Assembly: GCF_000423185.1 (NCBI RefSeq)
Contig: NZ_KE383987.1
Location: 1 to 64,000, forward strand
DNA from: Inquilinus limosus DSM 16000
Lineage (GTDB): Bacteria; Pseudomonadota; Alphaproteobacteria; DSM-16000; Inquilinaceae
Reading direction: 5' to 3'
Length of the DNA: 64,000 nucleotides
Part shown: in pieces, positions 8,337-17,180 of the stretch
Layout of the letters: the number at the start of each line of letters is the position of its first letter
How positions within the stretch are numbered: position 1 is the stretch's first letter
Notes under the pieces: model-generated
Told to the model about the DNA's origin: nothing
The model's input: only the letters and a program-made list of their open reading frames with translations
Database searches by the model: none
Made by a program: the position numbers and the translations under genes

Positions 8337-9535
8337 ATGCCGGAGAGCGCGGAGAACGTGACCTACGGCTTCAACCCCGGATCCGTCCTGCGGACCGTGG
8401 CGGCGCGGCTGCAGGAGGTCGCCTCGGCCAAGGATTTCGGGGCGAAGGGGGACGGCACGGCCGACGATACCGCGGCGCTAAAGACCGCAGCCGCCTATCT
8501 GGCGGGCCGCCCCGAAGGCGGTATCCTGTATCTGCCGTCGGGCGACTATCTCGTGACCGACACGGTGTTGTTCCACGGAAACGGGGTCTCGTTCCTGGGC
8601 GCCTGGCCGTCGACACGGATCATCAACGGCGCCGCCGATAAACCGGCGATCCAGTTCGGCGACGGCATCGGCATCAACTATCGATGCAGCGTCGAAGGCC
8701 TCGTCTTCGGGCAGAAGGCTGGGGTCACGGCCGGCGGCGGCAATTGCGGCCTGCGGCTGGTGAAGCAGCACAACGCCGTGGTCCGGGACGTGGAATGCTA
8801 TTCGTTCCCGTCGAGGCTGCACCGCGGCATCGTCATCGAGGATTTCGCCGCGGCCGAGCTGCTCAACGTCAACGCCCAGGACATGATGGATGTCGGCATC
8901 TCGATCACCGACGGGCTGGACGTGCACGGCTTCCACCTGCGCTCCGACAACAACGACACCGTCGGCTTCGACATCGTCGACAGCGAAGGCATGTACATCG
9001 TGAACGGGACGGCCTACGGCAACGCCGCCAATGGCTGGCGGATCCGCAACGGCGCCAAGGCGGACAGCTATCACCAGTTCTACGTGAACTGTGTCGGCGA
9101 CACCAACGGCACGACCAACTGGCAGATCGAGGGGCTGAAGCGCAGCACTTCACCGCCTGCTGGGGCGCGACGCAGAAGAGCACCGGGGTCGCCCCCTATG
9201 CCAGCGGCTTCCTGCTGGTCGGCGGCGGGTGCGAGAGCATCCTGTTCAACGGCTGCTGGGCGATCAGCAACAACGCCCACAGCATCCAGCTGTATCGTGA
9301 CCCGGCGACCTGGACAGCGCCGAAGGACATCGTCATCGACGGCTGCATGGTCGGCACCCGCTCGGGCACCAATGCGGGCAACGGGCGCTCGGGCGCCGGC
9401 TACGGCATCTTCGTCGACACCGGCTGCGTCGGCATCAACGTGACGGGCGGGGATGCCCGCGGCAACACCAGCGGCGCGCTGCTGATCGCGGCCAATGCGG
9501 AGTGCCGGGTGACCGCGCTCGCCGGATATTCCTGA
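8337..9535 (+). pseudogene. Pectate-lyase-fold (tail-spike-like beta-helix) protein, frameshifted
   Basis: Right-handed beta-helix protein of the pectate lyase 3 superfamily. The N-terminus has the family signature DFGAKGDGTADDTAAL at about residues 30-45 and GGILYLPSGDYLVTDTV, followed by Asn/Gly-rich helix rungs. It starts at ATG 8337. The frame breaks between about 9131 and 9160: the N-terminal frame runs into Pro/Arg-rich nonsense, while the protein resumes in another frame with HFTACWGATQKSTG and ends at TGA 9535. Restoring one missing base gives exactly 400 codons. Such proteins bind or cleave polysaccharide in phage tail spikes or secreted lyases. No phage genes are adjacent, and there is no signal peptide. 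Confidence 0.75.
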
Positions 9536-9550
9536 CGAACTCGTGGGCTG

Positions 9551-9579
9551 GGCGCAGGCAGGGATCCACTGCCTGCGCC
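9551..9579 (+). terminator. Strong hairpin after the pectate-lyase-like gene
   Basis: A perfect 11-bp GC-rich stem (GGCGCAGGCAG / CTGCCTGCGCC) with a 7-base loop starts 16 bp after the stop codon at 9535. There is no following T-run, so termination strength is uncertain, but the position fits a terminator. Confidence 0.65.
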
Positions 9580-10106
9580 GGGGTCGCGTGTGTTGCGAAT
9601 TGCAGCATCTGCTGTTTTTGGCGAGATGCGGGACGCCGCCACTGCTCGATCCGTCGCCCAGGACAGCAGGGCGCACTGTCCGGCTCGACTGTGGCGCCCG
9701 TGAGGCTCAGCTCGAACCGTCCGGCACCGCCCGCCGACGATCGAGCGCCAGAGGAATATGAAGCCGCTTTACCGCCCTTGCGGCAAGGGTGCGCCTCTGC
9801 CGCAAGGGCGTCAATCAACCTGACCTGCGCGAACTATCGGAGCTCACATCGGCGGTGCAGTCCAACGTTCGGACGTACCAATCAAGTGCACTATTACCGA
9901 ATTCCTTCGTGGTTGGGAACTTCATCGATGCTCTCCTCACGGACGAATTGGCGTGATCGCTCTCCAGCAGCTGCCAACCGTACACCATTGACGCAGAGCC
10001 CTGATCCCGGCCTGTTCTGATGTCACCTTCCATTTTTGCACTATCTCGATTCGGCTATACGGACGATAAGCTATCTATTATTGAATTCGCCGATTTAGTC
10101 GAACGA
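9580..10106. other. Non-coding stretch with a local drop in GC
   Basis: No convincing gene on either strand. From about 9840 the sequence turns markedly more AT-rich than the rest of the window and stays so through the immunity and toxin genes to about 10870. This is a common sign of horizontally acquired toxin-tip cassettes. It may contain remnants of earlier displaced toxin/immunity genes, but I recognise none. Confidence 0.45.
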
Positions 10107-10343
10107 TTAATCTCCATAAAGCCGAACTAATTCAGAGCGCGCCTCCTCAAGAGCGGATTTGTATTCGCTCGAGAACAATAGGTTAATCTGCTTTTCAAGC
10201 TTGCCCTCAAGTCGCCATAACGCCTTTAGTTCCGCAGGATGGTCCGTTGGGAGGTTTTGAGCGTCATCGGTTCGAGCAAGCCACTCAAACAGCACCAACG
10301 CTTCAGCTGGGGTCAGCGTGATTGTGACGTCATCCTGTTCCAT
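10107..10343 (-). CDS. Small acidic protein, candidate immunity protein for the Rhs toxin tip
   Basis: A 78-aa soluble, all-helical-looking acidic protein (LTPAEALVLFEWLARTDD near the start, then Lys/Glu-rich helices). It starts at ATG 10343, 8 bp after the toxin stop, with AGGGTGG upstream; a TTG at 10358 would overlap the toxin but has no good ribosome site. Its size, acidity, coupling to the toxin and low GC fit a cognate immunity protein, as in polymorphic toxin loci. I infer the role from position; similar small proteins also occur elsewhere as hypotheticals. Confidence 0.6.
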   Translation of the reverse strand: MEQDDVTITLTPAEALVLFEWLARTDDAQNLPTDHPAELKALWRLEGKLEKQINLLFSSEYKSALEEARSELVRLYGD

Positions 10344-10351
10344 GATCCACC

Positions 10352-10864
10352 CTACCAAAGAACGCCACGAGCTAAAACATCATTGAGCTGTCTCGGCCCG
10401 AGCGAAAAGCCAGTCACGAAATTCCCCGCCGGCCCCTCAACAACGTTAAGACCGGTGCTCGGATCTACATGATGAGTAAATCCTGGTTGGCCATGATACT
10501 TACCTTTAATACTCTGCACTCCTGGACTGTTGATAAAAGATGTCACCTTTTCCTGCAACTCTGCTGCCTTGGTTGGATTCCAATTTCCTGACAGGCCGAA
10601 ATCTTCGCCATGTTTTGTAAATGCCTTCTGTAATGATCTTTCCGTAAACGTTAGGACTTTGCCGGGCGTAGGCGCCGCTGCCGCACTCAAGCTTCTCGGC
10701 ACACTCGCCAGAGGACCCGTCAGCGCGCCCGCAGCGGGCGCAAGCTCTTGAGCAGCCTGTTTGCCAATCAGGCGTCCCAACAGTTTAGCTGACGCGACGC
10801 CAATTCCAATTCCGGTTACAACATCAATAGGGTCTATTATTGGTTTCTCTAAGCATCGGAATAA
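10352..10864 (-). CDS. Colicin-D-like tRNase toxin tip of the Rhs protein (frame separated from core)
   Basis: This frame is open from 10864 to TAG at 10352. It encodes a linker ([17 protein letters not shown]), then a C-terminal domain of about 90 aa resembling colicin D and CdiA toxin tips: [53 protein letters not shown]. Colicin D family members cut tRNA-Arg anticodon loops; the Lys-His pair at the domain start is kept, while the usual Ser-Gly-Trp near the end is Thr-Gly-Phe. There is no good start codon of its own (TTG 10780 has no clear ribosome site). It is best read as the C-terminus of the rhs gene after a +1 break between 10826 and 10864. Confidence 0.7.
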   Translation of the reverse strand, partial: LFRCLEKPIIDPIDVVTGIGIGVASAKLLGRLIGKQAAQELAPAAGALTGPLASVPRSLSAAAAPTPGKVLTFTERSLQKAFTKHGEDFGLSGNWNPTKAAELQEKVTSFINSPGVQSIKGKYHGQPGFTHHVDPSTGLNVVEGPAGNFVTGFSLGPRQLNDVLARGVLW

Positions 10865-12108
10865 TTAGGATGCGTTCTGTCGAATTCTGACGAGCGGCTC
10901 GTTGTGCATCCTCGGTATCGCCACCAACCAAATGGCGGTCGTAATTACCCTGGACCGATGGAGAACTTCCTCCAAGGGCAGACGCAGCGGTATCGGATCC
11001 GATTCGATGACCACTCGGATCACTCTGATTGATCGGATCATTGAACGCGTATGCATACCGGTTCGTCCCGACCCCCGGCAGGATTGGATCCCACCAGTCG
11101 GGCGAGATGAAGCGGCCGATCTCCGGGTCGTAGTAGCGGGCGTTGAGGTAGACGAGGCCGACCTCCGGGTCCTCCCGCTCGCCGATGAAGCCCTTGGTCT
11201 CCTCCGTCGTCCCGCCCAGCGTCTGGCTGCGCTTGCCGTAGGGCGTGTAGGTCGACCACTCCTCGAACCCGCCGCCGCTGTCGGTCACCAGCCGGATCGT
11301 GTTCAGACCGTCCCGATGCAGATAGTAGGTCGCCGCCGCAGTGCCATTGCCCACCCGCTTCACGTCGGCGTGCGGGTACTTCGTCCACACGATCGGCGCG
11401 CTCCACACCCCGGCCGCGCACACCGGCTCCACCTTCCGCTCCATGTCGGCGCCGAAGGAGTACAGCTTGGTGTCTGCCGGCGTCCCCGGGCAGGCGGCGT
11501 TCGCCGCCGTCGGCGTGGTCTTCAACCAGCGCGACCCGTCCGGGCCGTAGGTGAACCGGGTGGTCTTGCCGCCCTTGGTCACCGCGACCGGCCGGTTCTC
11601 CCCGTCCCACGCGATCTCCCGGCCGCGGCCCCGGATCATGTTCCCGGCCGCGTCGTAGTGCAGCTCCCACTGCGCCGAGCAGCTCGCGGTGTTGCGCAGG
11701 CAGGTCGGCGTGTGCGGCCGCGGGTCGGTCGGCGCCGGGTAGTCGTACCAGCCGACATGGTTCTGCACCGTCATGTTCCCGGCCAGGTCATAGGCGAAGC
11801 CCAGGACCCGGGTGGGATCCTGCGTGTTCTCCGCCCGCACCAGCCGGAACAGCCCGTCATAGGTGTAGGTCCAGTGCTCCTCCTGCTTGACCGTCGAGAT
11901 GTCGGCCTTCGCGATCAGGCCCTTGGCATGGTCGCAGGTATAGCCGGCATAGAACCGGCCCTGGTCCGCCCCGACGACCGTGTGCCGGACCAGAAGCCAG
12001 GCCCGGTTCGGATCGTAGGTGTCGGCCGTGCTCGCCCCGCTGGCAAAGCGCGTCAGCACCGGCTTGCCCGCCGCGTCATAGGTGATCGACGGGATCAGCC
12101 CCGGGGAT
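10824..12108 (-). pseudogene. Rhs core segment with RHS-repeat-associated hallmark (frame piece 4)
   Basis: YD-repeat protein segment (for example [21 protein letters not shown]) followed by the Rhs core hallmark [32 protein letters not shown] and [18 protein letters not shown]. In Rhs proteins this hallmark closes the toxin-enclosing shell just before the variable tip. The frame enters from a +1 break at the C4G4 run near 12098-12106 and stops at 10824, 40 bp into the tip linker, where a further +1 break separates it from the colicin-D-like domain. It is part of one ancestral gene, 13916 to 10352. Confidence 0.8.
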
Positions 12109-12910
12109 CGACCTCAGCCGCCCAGCCCCGTCATAGGTGAACGGGCTGCCGCTGCTGCCGACCTTGCCGACGACGTCGTTCTCCGGATATTTCCGGCCCA
12201 GCACCCGGCCGCCGGCATCGTACTCCGTCCAGGCGGTGAAGGTCCCGGCCGGATCCGGATCGGTGCAGTAGGCGCCCTGGTTCGCCCCCGGCTGCCACAC
12301 CGTCCAGCGCTGCTTCACCAGCCGGCCGGCCGCGTCGTAATCCGTGCACAGCCGCCCGAACTCGTTCCACTGCCGGACCAGATGCCCCTTGTTGTAGGTG
12401 CCGGCCGCATCGCCGTCATAGGCGTACTGAGTCACCGCCCCGCCGTCCTCCGGCTCGCCCGCCAACCGCACCCGCTTGCGCGTCACCCGGCTTAGCGCGT
12501 CATAGGCGAAGGTGATGATCGTGCCGCGCGCATCCGTCTGCCGGATCAGCCGGCCCGCCAGATCGTAGACGAAGCTGGTCTCCCCCAGATCCGGGTCCTT
12601 CGCCCAGATCCGGCGCCCCAGCGTGTCGTAGCTGTAGCTCCAAGTCGCGCCCAACGCCCCGGATGTGGTCGGATGCGGATCGCGGACTTCGACCAGCTGG
12701 TCTGCCGCGTCCCAGGTCAGGACCGTCTGCGCGACGGTGCTGTTGTCCTTCCACTGCTCGGTCGCCCGCACCCGGCCGAAGGTCCAGGTGGTGACCTGGG
12801 CGTTGAGGTCGGTCGTGGTCTTCGGCTTCAGGCAGACCGGGTCGACCTCCGCATAGGTCTTCTGCCCCAGCGCATTGGTCACCTGCGCCCGGAACAGGTG
12901 GAAGGTCGCG
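12076..12910 (-). pseudogene. Rhs/YD-repeat segment (frame piece 3)
   Basis: Dense YD repeats such as YDTLGRRIWAKDPDLGETSF, YDLAGRLIRQTDARG and YDALSRVTRKR, typical of the Rhs beta-shell. The frame enters from piece 2 through a +1 break near 12971 (CTGGGGCAACC), with VTNALGQKTYAEVDP soon after. It leaves near 12100, where [16 protein letters not shown] in the next frame continues the repeat sense. No start codon of its own is credible. Confidence 0.78.
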
Positions 12911-13796
12911 TCATAGGCCGTCGCCGTCCGGTTCCCCAGCGGATCGACCTCCAGCGTCCGGTTGCCCCAGCCCGTCGTAGCCGTAGGTCCAGGTCACCCA
13001 TTGCGCCGCCGGGACGTCCAGCCGCCGCTGCTCCGCCGTCAGGTCGCCCTTGGTCGGCGCCACCGTGTAGCTGTCGGCCCCGTCATATTGGTACAGCGTC
13101 TGTCGTAGTGCCGTGCTCGAAGTCCCACCCGCCCCGAACAGCTTCTCATAGGCCGGCAGGCTGACGATGTAGCTGCTCGTGTTGTAGGCGAAGCCCTGGG
13201 TCTTGAACCGCTCGTCCCCGCCGCGGTCCCGGTCCCCAAGCTCGCGCAGCTCGATCACATTGCCGTAGGGGTCGAACGCCCGCTCCGTCCGCGTCGTCTT
13301 CCGCGACCCGCCGAGCACAATGTCGGTCTCGCTGGCGTTGTTGCGCGAGTAGTATGGGGCGACATTCCGCTCGTCATAGCCCTCTCGCTCCTCCTTCAGC
13401 AGCGCCGTCTGGTCGGACGAGCCGGCAAGATACCGGATCCGCCACGGCTTGCCGGCCGAGGCCAGGCTCGCCACAAAGTCGTAATAGACTCGCGGCCGTG
13501 CCGTGCCCCAGCTCTCCGGCCGCTCGGCGAAGGCCGTCTGGAACCCCAGGAACCGCCGCTCCCCGGCATGCCACATGCCGCCGCCATAGTTGAACACCGT
13601 CGTCCCGGCCGTTCCCTGGCCATTGTCCTGCGTCACCGTCAGAACCGTCTGCAGCACGAAGGGCAGATTGAGGTTCGTCCATGTCGACGAGGGCTCATAA
13701 CCGACCGTGGTCACGCCGCCGATCGGATTCTGCACCCGGCTCAGCAAGTCCGGCACCGGGCCCGACGAGTACTTGATCGCGAAGCTGCGGCGTCTC
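12911..13796 (-). pseudogene. SpvB/TcdB-middle-like segment of the Rhs protein (frame piece 2)
   Basis: Encodes SFAIKYSSGPVPDLLSRV, NPIGGVTTVGYEPSS, PFVLQTVLTVTQDNGQG and GERRFLGFQTA. This resembles the middle region shared by SpvB/TcdB-type and secreted Rhs proteins, which normally follows FG-GAP repeats. Here it begins almost directly after the signal peptide of piece 1, reached by a +1 break near 13788-13796. The frame ends 12911 after a +1 break near 12971. Confidence 0.72.
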
Positions 13797-13916
13797 CTGC
13801 GCCACCGCCCCTCCCAGCAGCGCCGCCAATATCAGCGCCGACACCGAGACCGCACGCACCATGCCCCGCGCCGGGCGCACAGCCGGACCCGACCAGACCC
13901 GAACGTCCGCCCGCAT
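13780..13916 (-). pseudogene. Signal-peptide start of the Rhs gene (frame piece 1)
   Basis: Starting at ATG 13916 with GGGGAGA about 9 bases upstream, this piece encodes an Arg-rich n-region, the hydrophobic core AVSVSALILAALLGGAVAQ and a likely signal peptidase I site after AVA. The alternative start is ATG 13862. After AQETPQ the sense continues in the +1 frame as piece 2. Repairing the four +1 breaks from here to 10352 gives exactly 1187 codons, which supports one secreted Rhs-toxin gene. Confidence 0.65.
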
Positions 13917-14340
13917 CTTTAGTCTCTCCCCACCACGCGCCGCCGGTCTCGTCTTCCTTCCGGCGCCACCCACTCTGATGGCGGGCTTCAACCGGTGCGA
14001 CTCGACTCCAGACGCCGTTCCAGCACGACAGAATTCCCAAACCTGCGCAAAATCGAAACGAAGCGAGACGGCCTTTAGCCATATTTACGGAGTGGCGGCG
14101 CGATGAGCGCTGCATCCGTGCCCGTCGTCCCCGAATCCCGCTTGATCTCGGCCGATCTGTTGCACGGATGGGAAGCCGAGGACCTGCCACGACCAACGCG
14201 GCCGTGGTCGTTTGAGCCCCGTTCGGCATGGCTCTGCCAAGGCGCATCTTGGGGAAGAATCTGTCAAAACCGGACCGGAATCGGCAGCCCGTTTTCGACC
14301 GGACGGGCACGATGGCCGTCCGACCGGCAGGAGGCCTCAC
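13917..14340. other. 424-bp divergent intergenic region
   Basis: Separates the rhs gene (minus) from the ornithine-cyclodeaminase-family gene (plus) and should contain both promoters. It holds an inverted repeat at 14189-14211 and an AGGAGG ribosome site at 14329-14334. No gene is supported within it. Confidence 0.5.
14189..14211. promoter_or_regulatory. Inverted repeat, possible operator
   Basis: ACGACCA and TGGTCGT are perfect inverted arms with a 9-base spacer, 130 bp upstream of the ornithine-cyclodeaminase-family start. The geometry suits a dimeric regulator, but no second copy was found in the window. Confidence 0.35.
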
Positions 14341-15300
14341 ATGACCCGAATTGCGTCGCGGCAGCAGATCGAGAGCGTCATGCCGCAGATCGACCCGATC
14401 GAGGTGGTGGAGCAGGCGTTCCTGGCCTACAGCCGGGGGCAGGTCGTCGTGCCGCCCGTCGGCGAGCTGCTCTTCGCCGAGCCGCCCGGAGAGATGCACG
14501 TCAAATACGGCGCCGTGGCCGGCGACGACGTGTTCGCCGTCAAGATCGCGACCGGCTTCTACCGCAATCCGGCGCTGGGGCTGCCGCCCTTCGACGGGGT
14601 GGTGCTGGTGTTCAGCGCCCGGACCGGCCGGCTGGAAGCGATCCTGCTGGACGAGGGGCTCCTGACCAATCTCAGGACAGCGGCGGCCGGTGCCGTCGCC
14701 GCCCGTCATCTGGCGCCGCCGCACATCCGCTGCATCGGCATCTGCGGCTCCGGCACCCAGGCCCGGCTGCAGGCGGAGCTGCTGCGATCCGTGACCCCGT
14801 GCCGAGACGTGCTGGTCTGGGCCCGGGACGGAGAGAAAGCGGCGCGGTGCGCCGAGGATCTCGCCGCCCTCGGCTTCCGGGCGGAGCGCGCGGCCTCGGT
14901 CGCGGCGCTCGCCGCAGCCTCGGACCTGATCGTCACCACCACCGCCGCCACCGAGCCCTATCTGCTGGCCGGCCATGTCCGCCCCGGCACGCATGTCACG
15001 GCCGTTGGCTCCGACACGCCGGCGAAGACCGAGCTGGCCCCGGCCCTGCTCGGCCGCGCCGACATCGTGGTCGCCGACAGCCTGCCGCAGACGCTGGAGC
15101 GCGGCGAAATTCACCACGCCGTGGCGGCCGGCGCGCTGTCGCCGGACCGGGTGGTCGAGATCGGCGCGATCATCGCGGATCCGGCGCGCGGGCGGACGGC
15201 GCCGGAGCAGATCACCGTCGCCGACCTGACCGGCGTCGCCGCACAGGACATCTTCCTGGCGAAGGCGGTGTGCCGGGCGCTGCGGCCCGGCCCCGGCTGA
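14341..15300 (+). CDS. Ornithine cyclodeaminase / mu-crystallin family protein
   Basis: A 319-aa NAD(P)-dependent enzyme of the OCD/mu-crystallin family, which includes ornithine cyclodeaminase (ornithine to proline), ketimine reductases and amino-acid dehydrogenases. Visible are the substrate segment HVKYGAVAGDDVFAVKIATG, the Rossmann motif ICGSGTQARLQAELL near 130, and VVADSLPQTLERGE. The start at ATG 14341 is set by AGGAGG six bases upstream. It converges with the aminotransferase, 7 bp apart. Next to an opine-type transporter and dehydrogenase it recalls the ocd gene of Ti-plasmid nopaline catabolism, but the exact substrate is not determined. Confidence 0.85.
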   Translation: MTRIASRQQIESVMPQIDPIEVVEQAFLAYSRGQVVVPPVGELLFAEPPGEMHVKYGAVAGDDVFAVKIATGFYRNPALGLPPFDGVVLVFSARTGRLEAILLDEGLLTNLRTAAAGAVAARHLAPPHIRCIGICGSGTQARLQAELLRSVTPCRDVLVWARDGEKAARCAEDLAALGFRAERAASVAALAAASDLIVTTTAATEPYLLAGHVRPGTHVTAVGSDTPAKTELAPALLGRADIVVADSLPQTLERGEIHHAVAAGALSPDRVVEIGAIIADPARGRTAPEQITVADLTGVAAQDIFLAKAVCRALRPGPG

Positions 15301-15307
15301 CGCCGCG

Positions 15308-16447
15308 TCAGCCCGCCTGCGGCGTCACGATGCCGAACTCGCTGCGCAGGAAACCGTCGATCCGCGCCAGCGCCTGCTCGAACTGCCCGGGCTCGCCGCC
15401 GATGCCGAGGCGCAGATGCCCCTCCATGCCGAACCAGCTGCCGGCGACGACGAAGACGCCGGTCGTCTCGCGCAGTCGGTGCGTCAGCGCCTCGGAGGCC
15501 ATCGGCAGCCGATAGCGCAGGAAGGCCATCGCCCCGGCCTGCGGCGGCACCCAGTCGAAGATCCCGGGCCGACCGGCGATCCAGTCGGCCAGGTGGCCGA
15601 TGTTGCGCTGAAGCAGGCGGCGGTTGCGTTCGGCGATGCGTGCCCGCCGCTCTGGCGCCAGCGACAACATCGCCAGGCGCTGGCCCAGCACATTGCTGCC
15701 GATCGTGGTGTAGTCCTGGCGACGCATCGCCTCGTCGATCAGGCTCCGGGGCGCCACCATCCAGCCGATGCGCAGCCCGGCCAGCGCCATCGCCTTGGCC
15801 AGGCCGCCGGTGACGACGACATCCGGGGCGGCGCCGAACAGGGTCCGCGTCTCCGGCCCGTCGCGCTCGGCGCCGCGGTAGATCTCGTCCGCGTGCAGGA
15901 CGATGCCATGACGGGCGGCGACCACCGCCAGCCCCGCCCGTTCGGCCTCGTCGAGCACGGCGCCGGTCGGGTTGTTCGGGTTGCAGACCGAGATCAGCCG
16001 CGTCCGCGGCGTCACCGCCCGCTCCACCGCGTCGAGGTCGAGATGCCAGCGGTCGCCGTCCAGCCGCAGCGGCACCTCGCGGGCCACGGCCCCGAGCGCT
16101 CGGGCGATCCCAGGCATCTGCATGAAGTTCGGGGTGACGAAGACCATCTCGTCGCCGGGGCCGAGCAGGCTGAGCACCGTCAGGAGATTGGCCTCGGAGG
16201 ATCCGGTGGTGACCAGCACCTGGTCCGGCTCGGCGCCCGGATGCAGTGCCGCGATGGCGGCGCGCAGCCCCGGCTCGCCCTCGGTGTGGCCGTAGCCGAG
16301 CGGCAGGTCGAGCAGCGCCGCGATCTCCTCCCCGCTCAGCAGCTCGCGCAGGGTGAAGGGGTGGAGGCCGCTTTCGGTCAGGTTGAACGCGACCGTGTTC
16401 TCCCACAGCGACTGGCTGCGCTCGAGCTGGAAGGTGTCGATCTGCAT
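15308..16447 (-). CDS. PLP-dependent class I/II aminotransferase
   Basis: A 379-aa fold-type I aminotransferase with the cofactor-binding series TTGSSEANLL (phosphate loop), NPNNPTG, ADEIYRG (Asp for the pyridine nitrogen) and the Schiff-base Lys in GLAKAMALAGLRIGW, followed by the C-terminal Arg motif HLRLGIGG. Related sequences are annotated as aspartate/aromatic aminotransferases or capreomycidine-synthase-like. It is last in the minus operon behind the binding protein and two permeases (38 bp after the second permease), so it probably acts on the imported amino compound or its product. Confidence 0.87.
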   Translation of the reverse strand: MQIDTFQLERSQSLWENTVAFNLTESGLHPFTLRELLSGEEIAALLDLPLGYGHTEGEPGLRAAIAALHPGAEPDQVLVTTGSSEANLLTVLSLLGPGDEMVFVTPNFMQMPGIARALGAVAREVPLRLDGDRWHLDLDAVERAVTPRTRLISVCNPNNPTGAVLDEAERAGLAVVAARHGIVLHADEIYRGAERDGPETRTLFGAAPDVVVTGGLAKAMALAGLRIGWMVAPRSLIDEAMRRQDYTTIGSNVLGQRLAMLSLAPERRARIAERNRRLLQRNIGHLADWIAGRPGIFDWVPPQAGAMAFLRYRLPMASEALTHRLRETTGVFVVAGSWFGMEGHLRLGIGGEPGQFEQALARIDGFLRSEFGIVTPQAG

Positions 16448-16484
16448 GGTCGGACTGCCTGTGATGGATTTGGGATGCGGCCGG

Positions 16485-17180
16485 TCAGCCGGCCATGGCG
16501 AAGCCGCCGCGACGCCCGATCAGCGCTTCGAGCGCGTGGACGCCGGCAGTCAGGACGGCGTTGAGCAGCAGGTAGATCGCCCCGGCGGCGACGAAGACCT
16601 CGACCGGCGCATAGGTCTCCGAGGCGATGATGCGGGCGGTGCCGGTGACCTCCAGGACGGTCACGGTGCTGGCGAGCGACGTCGCCTTGACCATCAGGAT
16701 CAGCTCGTTGCCGTAGGCCGGCACCATCTGCCGCAGTGCCTGCGGGAAGATGATGCGGCGGAACCGCTGCCAGGCCGTGAAGCCGAAGGCCTGCGCCGCC
16801 TCCACCTGGCCGCGGCCGACCGACTGCAGCCCGCCGCGGATGATCTCGCTGCCATAGGCCGCGGTGTTCAGCGACAGCGCCAGCAGCGCGCACCAGTATT
16901 CGTCCCGGAACACAGGCCAAAGGAAGGAGTGGCGGATCAGGTCGAGCTGGGCCAGGCCGTAATAGACGAAGAAGATCTGCAGCAGCAGCGGCGTGCCGCG
17001 CACGACATAGACGAAGCCGTAGGCCGGCACCGCCAGCGGCCACGATCCCGACAGCCGGGCCAGCGCGATCAGCACCGCCAGCACGAAACCGGCCAGGATC
17101 GCCGCGACCGCCAATTGCAGGGTCAGCGGGACCGCCGCGACCAGCGCGGGCACCGCCTCGGCAAGCACATCCCACCTCAT
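16485..17180 (-). CDS. Opine/polar-amino-acid ABC transporter permease (HisM/OccM type)
   Basis: A 231-aa inner-membrane permease with about five helices and the EAA motif region VEAAQAFGFTAWQRFRRIIFP contacting the ATPase. The start TLQLAVAAILAGFVLAV is typical of His/Glu/Gln/Arg/opine family permeases. It overlaps the upstream permease by ATGA (17177-17180). It pairs with the adjacent permease to form the channel energised by the ATPase at 20431. Confidence 0.9.
   Translation of the reverse strand: MRWDVLAEAVPALVAAVPLTLQLAVAAILAGFVLAVLIALARLSGSWPLAVPAYGFVYVVRGTPLLLQIFFVYYGLAQLDLIRHSFLWPVFRDEYWCALLALSLNTAAYGSEIIRGGLQSVGRGQVEAAQAFGFTAWQRFRRIIFPQALRQMVPAYGNELILMVKATSLASTVTVLEVTGTARIIASETYAPVEVFVAAGAIYLLLNAVLTAGVHALEALIGRRGGFAMAG

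Noticed and set aside
9502..10020. Plus-strand frame of 172 codons after the pectate-lyase-like gene
   Set aside because: It starts inside the preceding gene, crosses the terminator hairpin, and has Cys/Trp/Ser-rich composition without family features.
12082..12495. Plus-strand frames opposite the Rhs repeats
   Set aside because: Mirror frames of YD-repeat codons; no start signals and atypical composition.
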